From the NCBI GenBank assembly GCA_012031335.1, contig JAAUTT010000092.1, forward strand, positions 1-9,958: DNA of 9,958 nt, in the 5' to 3' direction. This document shows positions 1 through 8,400 of this stretch, piece after piece (positions within the stretch are counted from its first letter, which is position 1; every line of letters starts with the position of its first letter). This DNA comes from Bacteroidales bacterium. GTDB lineage: Bacteria; Bacteroidota; Bacteroidia; Bacteroidales; JAAUTT01. The translations under genes and the position numbers were made by a program. The notes under the pieces are model-generated. The model saw nothing but the letters and a program-made list of their open reading frames with translations, was not told the DNA's origin and did no database searches.

Positions 1-167
1 TTGAAGATAATGCAGATGCACATTTAAAAAGAACTATTATGGGCCGAGAAGTAGTAGTAGCCATAACCAATGGAGAACTTGATTTTGGTCCCTGGGAGCA
101 AATTTTTTATGGAGAATTTGATGGAAAAAGAAGCAAAAGACTCCTTGTCAAAATAATCGGTGAATAG
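1..167 (+). CDS. yjbQ: YjbQ-family protein (secondary thiamine-phosphate synthase), C-terminal part
   Basis: This is the last 54 codons of a gene that begins left of the window; the frame is open from base 3 to the TAG at 165-167. The protein reads [15 protein letters not shown], then [18 protein letters not shown], and ends LVKIIGE. That tail is characteristic of the YjbQ/UPF0047 family (TIGR00149), small cytoplasmic proteins of roughly 135-140 residues, so about 40% is visible. E. coli YjbQ has been reported to have weak thiamine-phosphate synthase activity, but the physiological role is unsettled. Nothing nearby concerns thiamine, so the context does not help. The next gene on the same strand starts 57 bases downstream and could be co-transcribed. 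Family assignment is confident; function is only by family. Confidence 0.88.
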   Translation, partial: EDNADAHLKRTIMGREVVVAITNGELDFGPWEQIFYGEFDGKRSKRLLVKIIGE

Positions 168-224
168 CTTCTGCTGATGGTTTATTTCCAAAAAAAATTT
201 AACTTTAAGAAAAAACTGTTGAAG

Positions 225-1122
225 ATGTTTCGAATTTTAAAACTTTCACTACTTTTTATCCTTATCAGTAATCAGTTAATTTCTCAAAGCAATGCGCTTA
301 TATCTTCCGGAAATGAAAAACTGCAAAGGAAGATTTTCAGCGAAGCATTGAAAGATTTTAATCAGGTATTACTGGAAAATCCGGATAATATTCAGGCAAT
401 TTGCGGATCTGCACTGGCACAGAATGGCCTGGGAAAAACGCAGGAAGCACTTGCGCTTGCTGAAAACAGCCCTAAATAAAAACCCTCAAAGCGACATAGC
501 CAATTATACAAAAGGTGAAATTTTTATTGTTAATAAAGACTTCCCTGGGGCTATCGCCTTGTTTAATAAAGCTCTGGAAGTGAATAATTCGCATTTCCCT
601 TCCTATATCGCTAAATCCAAGACTTACAATCTGATGGGAGATGTTAAGGAAGCATACAAAGTTCTGGATAATGCTATCTCTGCTTTTCCTGCAAGTACAG
701 AGCTTTATCTTGCCCGGGGGCAGTTAAACAACAGTAAGGAAAAATATTCCAAAGCCTTAAGCGATTTTGATAAAGCCATAAGCTTGAATTCAAGTAACAA
801 CTTATTTGGTATTTATTTCAACAGAGCAATATCATATTCCAATCTGGAAGAATATGAACCGGCTCTTGCCGATTTCAACAAAGCAGCCGAGTTGGAACCA
901 TCCAATGGAACAGTTTATTATAGTCGTGGACTCACGAACTATCAATTATCAAATTTCGAAGCCGCAATAAAGGATTTTTTAAAATCGGATGAACTGAATC
1001 CAAACAATCCGGTTAATTACTACAATTTAGGTATGTCGTATTATAAACTTGAAGATGTTGAAAATGCATGCAAATATTTTCATAAATCATGCGGACTAAA
1101 TAACACCAATGCATGCAAATGA
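225..1122 (+). CDS. Exported tetratricopeptide-repeat (TPR) protein, reading frame broken once
   Basis: A signal peptide (MFRILKLSLLFILISNQLIS, then QSN) is followed almost entirely by TPR-type helical pairs, about eight, with typical pieces such as FPGAIALFNKALEVN, YSKALSDFDKAISLN and YEPALADFNKAAELEPSN. The protein is probably periplasmic and acts as a scaffold or protein-binding module; the partner is unknown. I chose ATG 225 because it gives a standard signal peptide. An in-frame ATG at 177 would add 16 Lys/Phe-rich residues in front. The frame breaks in the AAAA run at 463-466: the first frame stops at 477-479, while the next frame continues the repeat as ALNKNPQSD. Removing one A (or adding two) restores a protein of about 298 residues. 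It ends ENACKYFHKSCGLNNTNACK. It converges with the metalloprotease-like gene, 38 bases away. TPR identity is firm; the specific role is unknown. Confidence 0.85.
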
Positions 1123-1160
1123 TCATTATGAGCTGTTCGGATAAAAACCGATAAGTAAAG
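1123..1160. other. Short convergent intergenic gap
   Basis: These 38 bases separate the stop codons of the TPR gene (+) and the metalloprotease-like gene (-). The only hairpin I see is a 4-bp stem, TCGG/CCGA at 1137-1140 and 1148-1151, with an ATAAAAA loop. It lies where a shared bidirectional terminator would be expected. It is too short and lacks a proper T-tract, so I do not call it a terminator. Confidence 0.3.
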
Positions 1161-2006
1161 TTACCAGAGATTTTTCTTAAGGTTATTTATAGTATAAATA
1201 ATTCTCATATACTGATCGTTCGTAAATGTACAACGACATGCATCTTTTCCGAACGACATAAAATTTTGTGTGGACGGAATATAAAATTGATTATTGTTGT
1301 CTTTAAAGGCCCCGGTATATTCGCAATTATTATCCACAAAACCTGCAATTACCGGATCGGCTGGTGTATCACAACAGCGGTCACCAGTTTTATCACAATT
1401 AACATTTTTCACCACCTCATTGCCAAAAGCTGTTTCATGTGTATGGTAAAGATTGAAAAAATGCCCAAACTGGTGAATAATTTCGTTACTCGAAACCATA
1501 TCCTTTCTTAAAAATATGGCATCTTTTAATTCAGATGGCATTAATGCATATCCATTGACTTCTGAGCCAAATTTATCAATTAAACCTGATGCAAAATATA
1601 AATTAATAGTATTGGTGGAATAATGCTGTATTAATAAATCCCGCTCATTGCGTGCACCATTAATAATATTAAACTGGTAATTATCAATATAGTTAAAGGC
1701 ACAAATATGAAATTTAACCTTTATTAGTGAAAAAGCGTTATTAACCCGGTCCAAAGCAGAAACAACCGCAGCATTGGTGATTCCTGGTGTCCCTGTTTCA
1801 TCTTTAACCACATAAACAGTAACCATAAGCTCCAAATCAAGTTGAGGCAAGCTCTCATAAGATTTTACAGCTGGGATATTTATGGTATTCTCCAATGTCA
1901 TTTGCTCAGTTGTAACATAGGTTCCACAGGAACCTTCCTGAGCCAGGACGCTGGTTAATTTGAAAAAATGAATACAGGCTAATATTAAAAATATCCGGAT
2001 TTTCAT
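1161..2006 (-). CDS. Secreted pappalysin-like (M43) metalloprotease homologue with altered HQxxH active site
   Basis: This is a 281-residue protein with a signal peptide (MKIRIFLILACIHFFKLTSVLA, residues 1-22). M43 (pappalysin/cytophagalysin) features appear in order: the zinc-site region HQFGHFFNLYHTHE (178-191), TGDRCCDTPADP (207-218), and the Met-turn NFMSFG (248-253) followed by a Cys pair and FTNDQ. The family zinc motif is HExxHxxGxxH. All three His ligands (178, 182, 188) are present, but the catalytic Glu is Gln179 (CAG, bases 1470-1472) and the conserved Gly is Asn185 (AAT, 1452-1454). Zinc binding may survive while peptide hydrolysis is probably lost or weak. There is no T9SS C-terminal sorting domain and no convincing lipobox, so the likely place is the periplasm. 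The frame is unbroken. It lies 108 bases downstream of the PorE-like gene on the same strand, so it may belong to that operon. Family is confident; loss of activity is inferred. Confidence 0.88.
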   Translation of the reverse strand: MKIRIFLILACIHFFKLTSVLAQEGSCGTYVTTEQMTLENTINIPAVKSYESLPQLDLELMVTVYVVKDETGTPGITNAAVVSALDRVNNAFSLIKVKFHICAFNYIDNYQFNIINGARNERDLLIQHYSTNTINLYFASGLIDKFGSEVNGYALMPSELKDAIFLRKDMVSSNEIIHQFGHFFNLYHTHETAFGNEVVKNVNCDKTGDRCCDTPADPVIAGFVDNNCEYTGAFKDNNNQFYIPSTQNFMSFGKDACRCTFTNDQYMRIIYTINNLKKNLW

Positions 2007-2114
2007 CAGTATATAATTTTTAAAGTTTGGTGACTATTTGTAACCTCCCATGTTCGAAAATTAAATATAACCGAAGTTGTATGCACATCACATTCGTATT
2101 TAATATTTTAAGCC
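2007..2114 (-). other. Intergenic spacer between PorE-like and M43-like genes
   Basis: This 108-base AT-rich spacer lies between two genes on the minus strand. I see no strong hairpin with a T-run and no clear Bacteroidota promoter (TTG about 20 bases before TAnnTTTG). It is therefore undecided whether the M43-like gene is read through from the porP/porE-like pair or has its own promoter. Confidence 0.3.
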
Positions 2115-4235
2115 CTAGTTCGAATCTTCTCCAGAATCGATATCATCAGTTTTGGAACTTAATGTACCAATAACTCTGAATTCAGTTCTCCTGTTCTTAT
2201 CACGGCCTTCGGAATTATCTGTACCATCAGGATTAAAGTTATTGGAAACTGGTTTCTCAGCTCCATATCCAACAGCAGATAATCTGTTTTTATCAATTCC
2301 CTTGCTTACTAAATAATTTATAACATTATCAGCACGTTCCTGCGACAGCTTTTTATTGTATTCGCTGTTACCAACACTATCGGTATGCGACCCTACCTCA
2401 ATAATAAGGTCGGGAGCTTTTGCAATAATTCAAATAATGTACTGTCAATCGATTTTTTAGCGATCTCCGAAAGTGTTGCATCATTAAATGCATAATACAC
2501 ATTCCTTAACACTATGGGCTGGTCGGTTATAACATTTACCCAGATGGGAGGCATTTCAATAGTAAAAGAAAAAGTAATTAGTTCGGTTGAAAGGTGAACC
2601 TGTTCGTTAAAATACTGAAACCCCTCCATTTCAAATTTGTAATTTTTATCTGGTATCAGATCAAAGTGATATCGGCCATTTTCATCAGTGGTATCGCGGT
2701 CAATAAATACTTTTTCCTTGGTCTCATTATCAATCATATATAATCCGACGTACTGCACCTTTCATTGGTTTAATGGAGTCGGCGGCTTTAGCAAAGTTAA
2801 AATCGTTATAGTCCTTTTTGGGACCATATTCAGTTTTTTCATTGGGAAATACCTGCCCGGAAACATCGAGTCTTATAAAATCGGTCCAACGATAGGAATA
2901 TATATCATCGCAGCAGGTAGGATTATGTAATGCTACTCCACCTGGTCGATTGGAAGTGAAAAAGCCATCTTCTCTGTTTCGGGAAGTTGTAAAATATAAA
3001 TCGTCGTAGCTGGAATTCAGAGGATATCCAATGTTTACAGGTGTATACCATTTCCGAAGTTCACCCATAGCGGAAAAGATATCCAATCCGCCCAATCCTG
3101 CCTGACCCGAAGAACTGAAATAGAGCGTACGGGTGCTAAATTCATAGAAAGGAGTGACCTCATCGCCAGCTGTATTTATTTTCGTTCCACAATTTCCTGG
3201 GAGCTGAAAACCTGTTTCTTTTTGGGATTATAAATTGAATACCAGATATCCATCCCTCCTCTTCCACCAGGTCGGTCGCTTACAAAATAAAGGATATCAA
3301 AATTCGATTTCGAAGTTGTTCCTAAACTTGGCTGTGTTGCAGTATAATCGGGATGATTAATCTGATCATCAAGTCTTTGGGAACAGACCATGAATCTCCC
3401 AATTTTCTGAGAAATAAATTTCACATTTCATTTTATTCTGCCAATTTTTACCGCACCTGGTAAAATAAAACCGGTTACCATCTACTGGAAATGAACCATT
3501 ACCGGTTTCTACTCTAGCCATATTAATAACTTCTGAGAATTTTTCGCCACCTATCCAGTCATTTCCAACCTTTTTAGCTTTGTAAAGCTGTCGCACTGGC
3601 AATGGTCCCGGGTGGTCGCGCAGAAATTTGTTTGCGGAATCCAGTTTTAGAGATCCATAAATAAGAATAGAGTCGCTTAATGAGATTGGAGAGAATTCGA
3701 TATGTGATTTATTGATAGTCGAATTCAGATGTTCCATAGAAATTTTTAATGGCTTACTGATTAATGCCTGAGCTATTTCGCAGCCTCTTATTTCATCACG
3801 CAGCACTGCGCTATTGATTGTCTCACTTCTGAAATCCTTAAGTTTTCGTTGAGCTTTGGTAAATACCTCTTTGGCTTCTTCGTATTTACCAAGGGCTTTT
3901 AACATCTGTCCCTGATAAAAAACAGAAACGGGATATTTTGCAGCTGCATTCTTATAAACTTTGGCATACTGAGACGCGGCTTTTTCATAATTCCTGGAAA
4001 CCCGGTACAACTCGGCCAACCGAAAACCCAAATCGTGATCGTTTGGTTTTATTTTGCAATATCTTTCAAGATAATCAATAGCAGTATAAACATCACCCAA
4101 ACGGTCGGCATTTTTGGCGAAATTTTTAAGTTGTCCTGCCGATAGCCATTGATTCTCAGTTTTAGTTTGAGCAGAGATCCCGGCTGGTAATACAACCAAG
4201 ATCAACACCAGAATGATATTTTTAAAATCTCTCAC
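2115..4235 (-). CDS. PorE-like T9SS-associated protein (TPR, PD40 propeller, carboxypeptidase-regulatory domain, OmpA C-terminal domain), reading frame broken
   Basis: Reassembled across frame breaks this is about 707 residues, close to PorE-type proteins. In order it has: a signal peptide (MRDFKNIILVLILVVLPAGI, then SAQ); TPR-like helices at about 30-130; PD40/WD40-like strands (SHIEFSPISLSDS, ILYFVSDRPGGRGGMDIW, TRTLYFSSSGQAGLGGLDIF, FFTSNRPGG); a carboxypeptidase-regulatory-like domain (DTTDENGRYHFDLIPDKNY); and an OmpA C-terminal domain (VGSHTDSVGNSEYNKKLSQERAD, here split as VGSHTDSVGN and SEYNKKLSQERAD, then GRDKNRRTEFRV) with the usual diaminopimelate-contacting Asp and Arg. In P. gingivalis PorE links the T9SS to peptidoglycan. 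Unlike that lipoprotein, this one shows no lipobox Cys. At least five indels break the frame, near 3403-3406, 3370-3375, 3183-3218, 2747-2763 and 2423-2428. The start overlaps the end of the upstream PorP/SprF gene by 14 bases. Paralogues of this architecture are common, so orthology to PorE itself is not shown. Confidence 0.9.
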
Positions 4236-5232
4236 AGGGTATGGTAAAAGTATTTAAAACAGTGCTGATACTTCGGTATATTAATGTCAGTTCAAAAGCG
4301 CCCCGGCTATTTGTAAAGCTTTTTAGGGGGGATATATTCAGGTCATAACTAATTCCGATCTGAAAATTCCTGAAAACCACACCCCCCATAATTATAAATG
4401 CATCCGTATTACCTGCAAGAGTATTGCGAAGATAAACACCTGCATTTACCTGTCGAACTCCTGAAGCATTAGGAGCAAGGATATATCCAAAGTCGGATCC
4501 TGCAATGTAATCTTTGGCCTTGGCCTGATTTAACACCAAAACCCGGGGTTGAAGTATAAACGATTGAGAAATATCGTATTTAACAGCAGCACTAAACCCA
4601 ATTTTCATTGGTAGCCTGGTATCGGCTCCATAAAAACTTTCTTTGGGATTATTGAGATGATATAATGAAAATCCAGCTTCGGGCGTCAGTTTACCATATT
4701 TCTTCTGCCATATAAATCCCATGCCAACATCGAGATAGGATAACCGGTCACCATCTTCAGCTCCTGAGCTGAGAAGCGGATTATATTGACCGAGTGATGG
4801 ATCCCACTGTGCAGGAAAAGTTATATCGCTAAAATCTACTACCCGATGCATAAATCCAACCTGTAGTCCGCCATGTAAAAGATGATTGTTGATATTACGG
4901 TGATAAGCGCCTGAAAAGACAAATTGGGTAGATTTTAAAGCTACATGACCTGAATTGTCATTCAAGATATAAACCCCGCCACTAAGATGATGGCTATGAA
5001 CATAAAACTGTCTTTCGAAAGATACGGCAAGTGTGCGGTAAGGTTGGGCAATAGAACGCCACTGGTTACGATATCCGGCTGTTGCTTGCCAGTCGCCGTC
5101 AAAAATTCCTGTGGAAGCAGAATTAATAACCATTGGAACATTATAAAACTGACTGAAGTGTATATCCTGGGGAAAAACTGCACCGGAATACATCAGTAAT
5201 GTGGCTAGTAGTATCGTTTTAACAGCTCGCAA
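4222..5232 (-). CDS. PorP/SprF-family type IX secretion outer-membrane protein
   Basis: A 336-residue protein with a signal peptide (MRAVKTILLATLLMYSGAVF, then PQ) followed by the family hallmark QDIHFSQFYNVPMVINSAST and YRNQW. The rest is alternating beta-strand sequence typical of an outer-membrane barrel, with FELTLIYR near the C-terminus and the IPCERF tail common in this family. SprF-type members are needed for secretion or attachment of SprB-type adhesins with type-B sorting domains; PorP binds PorE in P. gingivalis. The frame is intact. The best start is TTG at 5230-5232, because an in-frame TAA lies three codons upstream and the first in-frame ATG (codon 15) would cut into the signal peptide; ATT at 5233-5235 is the only alternative. 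The stop overlaps the PorE-like start, which suggests translational coupling. The adhesin transcribed in the opposite direction is the obvious candidate client. Which PorP/SprF paralogue this is cannot be told. Confidence 0.94.
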   Translation of the reverse strand: MRAVKTILLATLLMYSGAVFPQDIHFSQFYNVPMVINSASTGIFDGDWQATAGYRNQWRSIAQPYRTLAVSFERQFYVHSHHLSGGVYILNDNSGHVALKSTQFVFSGAYHRNINNHLLHGGLQVGFMHRVVDFSDITFPAQWDPSLGQYNPLLSSGAEDGDRLSYLDVGMGFIWQKKYGKLTPEAGFSLYHLNNPKESFYGADTRLPMKIGFSAAVKYDISQSFILQPRVLVLNQAKAKDYIAGSDFGYILAPNASGVRQVNAGVYLRNTLAGNTDAFIIMGGVVFRNFQIGISYDLNISPLKSFTNSRGAFELTLIYRSISTVLNTFTIPCERF

Positions 5233-5407
5233 AATTGCTTACTTTGTTAGTTAACCGAAATTCTTTTGTAAGATAAAATATTCATTCTCTTAAAAAAATT
5301 TCGAATTTAGGCCCAATATAATTATTTTTTCAACATATTAGCATATTGAAATTATTTTTCGAGCGTATATTAAGTCATTTTAATATCGCATACTAATACA
5401 ATATTAG
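5233..5407. promoter_or_regulatory. Divergent intergenic region between PorP/SprF and SprB-like genes
   Basis: This 175-base, very AT-rich region must hold promoters for both the minus-strand porP/porE-like unit and the plus-strand adhesin gene. For the minus strand, TTG (complement of 5331-5333) lies 21 bases before TAAATTCG (complement of 5302-5309). That is one mismatch from the Bacteroidota -7 box TAnnTTTG and about 70 bases from the TTG start. I find no equally good match for the plus strand. The promoter boxes are a guess from consensus; the divergent layout is certain. Confidence 0.35.
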
Positions 5408-8400
5408 ATGAAGGCTAAATCAACACTACTAACCTGCTGCATAATATTCATGGCCTTTTCGGATATTTCAGCCCAGATAGTTGCCAGCTTTTCCATTGAT
5501 AAATCTACTGGCTGTTCTCCTTTGAGTGTAGAGTTTACCAACTCAAGCACCGGGCCTGGTACATTAACTTATACCTGGTCGTTTGGCAATGGCAATAGTT
5601 CTGATCTACAAAACCCAAAAGCGGTTTATTCAACCTCAGGCACATACATAGTAAGATTAACTGTTTCAAATGGATCGGAAACCAAATGGATTGAAAAGAA
5701 TATTGAGGTTTTTAAAAATCCAGTCGCCAATTTCTCTGCAAATGCAAAAGGATGCGTTCCTATTAATATTGCATTTACCGATGTATCTGAAAAAGGTAAT
5801 GCCAATATTAACAAGTGGAACTGGGATTTCCGTAACGGAGTTCTTAAAACAGAACAAAACCCATCAATCCTTTATAATAATCCGGGTAATTACGATGTTT
5901 TTCTCGAGGTAATTGATGCTAATGGGTGCAAGTCATCCATCGAAAAAAAGAGTTTTGTTGATGTAGTTGAAAAGCCCACGATAAGTTTTATGCTACCCCT
6001 CCCAATTCATGTACAATTCCGGCTAATATTCTGTTTACAAACCAATCGGCAGGAGGAGGAACACTCTCATACCTATGGGATTTTGGAGGCGGAATAACTT
6101 CAACAAGCAAAAATCCTTCGCATACTTATACAGCCTTTGGAACTTATGATGTTAAATTAACTGTATCATCCGATTATGGATGTAACTCAACATTAAGTGT
6201 TCCGGCAGTTGTTATTGGACAGGTGAAAGCGGCCGGAACTCTTAAGCAGGGTTCCAAACAATTGAAAATAATAATATTATATGCACAGGTGCTGTAGAAT
6301 ATGTAATTCCTCAGCTGGAAATACAAATTGTTTCTGGGATTTTGGAGATGGCACTTTTTCATATGAGCCTTCGGGCACTCACAACTATTCCAATGCCGGC
6401 AACTTTAAGGTAAAACTTATCGCAGCTCCGGGAGATGCATGCGCCGACACCATCTCGTGGAATATTACAGTCGAAAAAGCTATTTCAAATTTTACGCTTA
6501 CCCCCGAATCATCATGCAATCCTTCCACCTCAGTAGCGCTTGCAAGTCAAACATATACAAATTTAACTTCCTATAAATGGACTTTTCATGACAATTCGAC
6601 CTCGACTGAACAAAGTCTCATTAAGAACTTTACTCAGGTAAAAGACAAGGATCCGTTTGAGATTCACGAGGCATCGGGTTATCCTGTAAAACTTACGGTT
6701 ACAAGTCAAAATGGTTGTAAGGACAGTGTAACTAAATATTTTACGGTTCAGCAACCTACTGCGCTTTTTCGACTTCGGCTGTTGCAGGATGTGCACCTCT
6801 CAATGTTACTTTTACCAGCCAAAGTCAATCGGGGGATCCCATTGACGATAAAAAATGGTTTCTGGGTGAAGGTACTCCCCAATTAACAAAATCAGATATT
6901 TATTCGCACACCTATAATAATCCCGGAACTTACGAAACTTACCTTGTTGCTTATACGGCCTCGGGATGTAAGGATACTTCCTATAAAATTACCATCAAAG
7001 TCGGAAATAAACTAACCCCGGATTTTATACCGGGAAGTCCAACATTCAATTCCTCAGAAAAAATTGATTTAATAAACCAATCACCAGCAGGGGTGGATAA
7101 ATGGCACTATACAATTGGAGGTAAAAACGTGCCTGGTTGTCCCGATATTGCCAGTCCATCTTTTTTTCTTAAAACAGATACTGGCTCACTTACTGTTAAA
7201 CTTGTTACTGAAAGTAACGGTTGTATTTCAGAAAAAATAAAAACGGATGCTTTAAAAAACAATGGTCCGGTTGGAAGTTTCACTTATAATAATAATTGTA
7301 ATAACAGCCGATCTGTTACCTTTAAAGGTGTTGCCAAAAAAGCCACTTCGTTTAAATGGGAATTCGGAGATACGCAATCCAACACTTCCGACCTTGAAAT
7401 TACGTATATTTATCCTTCAGAAGGGAATTATACAGTCAAACTCATCACTTTCAACGGGGTATATTCCGACACAACTATCCGGCTTGTTAAAGTGAGGGAT
7501 CATCAGCCATCCTTACCGCTGCGCCTGAGGTTTGTGCCAATCAAACCGTTTACTTCAACAGTAAACTCTCAGATAAGTTATTTGATTCCTGCACTGAAAA
7601 ATATCTCTGGGATTTTGGAGATACTACACAATTGATCAGAACCAGAAAAGACTCGGTGGGTCATTCGTATGTACATGGCGGATTTTATCCGGTAAAGCTT
7701 TATGCCTTTTATGATGACGGTTGTGTTGATTCGATTACCCGCAATATCCGTGTTTACAAACCAAAATCCATGTTCAACATAGATAAAACGGAAGGTTGCG
7801 CTCCTCTTCCTGTTGTAATTACCGATGTTTCGGTTCCTGATGTGCATCCTATAAATTTCTGGAGTTGGGATTTTGGGGATGGTTACGACTCCACATACAA
7901 TACGAAAACAAACACGCTAAATAAGGTATTCGGATTTCCGGGAGTTTATACAACAACTTTAATGGTATCGGACGATTTTGGTTGTAGTGCAACTTTCGAA
8001 AAGAAAATTTCGACAGCAGTGCCGCAGGCCTCATTCAGCGCAGTTTCCAACACTCAAATATGTGTAGGAAATGAAGTGAGCTTTATGATTGACTATCCAA
8101 ATCCTGACAGCGCTGTATGGGACTTTGGCAATGGTAAACTGATCCGTTCGGTTGCCATTCCAACAAAACATATGTATTCCGATACAGGAAGTTTTGACGT
8201 ATCGCTTACTATTTATAAATACGGATGCAGCGATAATTATACCTACAACAAATATGTTCAGGTACAAAAAGCCGATGCACGGTTTACGGCTTCGGACACA
8301 GTCTATAATTGTTATCCCCGGAAAATTACCCTTTCTCATACCAGCGGAAACAATTCTGTTGAAACCGGTCAGTGGTTTTACGGACATAATAATAACAGTT

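Noticed and set aside
463..466. Programmed frameshifting or transcriptional slippage at the A run in the TPR gene (and at similar runs elsewhere)
   Set aside because: The runs are only 3-5 bases long, there is no shared slippery motif or clear downstream structure, and breaks also occur outside runs. A common technical cause explains all sites more simply.
1063..1120. 13-base direct repeat AATGCATGCAAAT at 1063-1075 and 1108-1120
   Set aside because: It encodes the repeated NACK at the end of the TPR protein, 15 codons apart, in the same frame. It looks like a protein-level recurrence, not an att site or regulatory repeat.
1137..1151. Small TCGG/CCGA hairpin as a bidirectional terminator
   Set aside because: The stem has four pairs and no strong T-tract on either side.
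1266..1511. Plus-strand open frame inside the M43-like gene
   Set aside because: It is antisense to a clearly conserved protein and has no family-like features; a shadow frame.
1974..1984. Possible lipobox (ILAC) in the M43-like protein's N-terminus
   Set aside because: The Cys is residue 11, leaving too short a hydrophobic segment in front of it. The signal peptide continues to about residue 22 and has an ordinary cleavage site.
2688..2930. Plus-strand open frame opposite the PorE-like gene
   Set aside because: It is antisense to PD40 and carboxypeptidase-regulatory sequence and is not coding-like.
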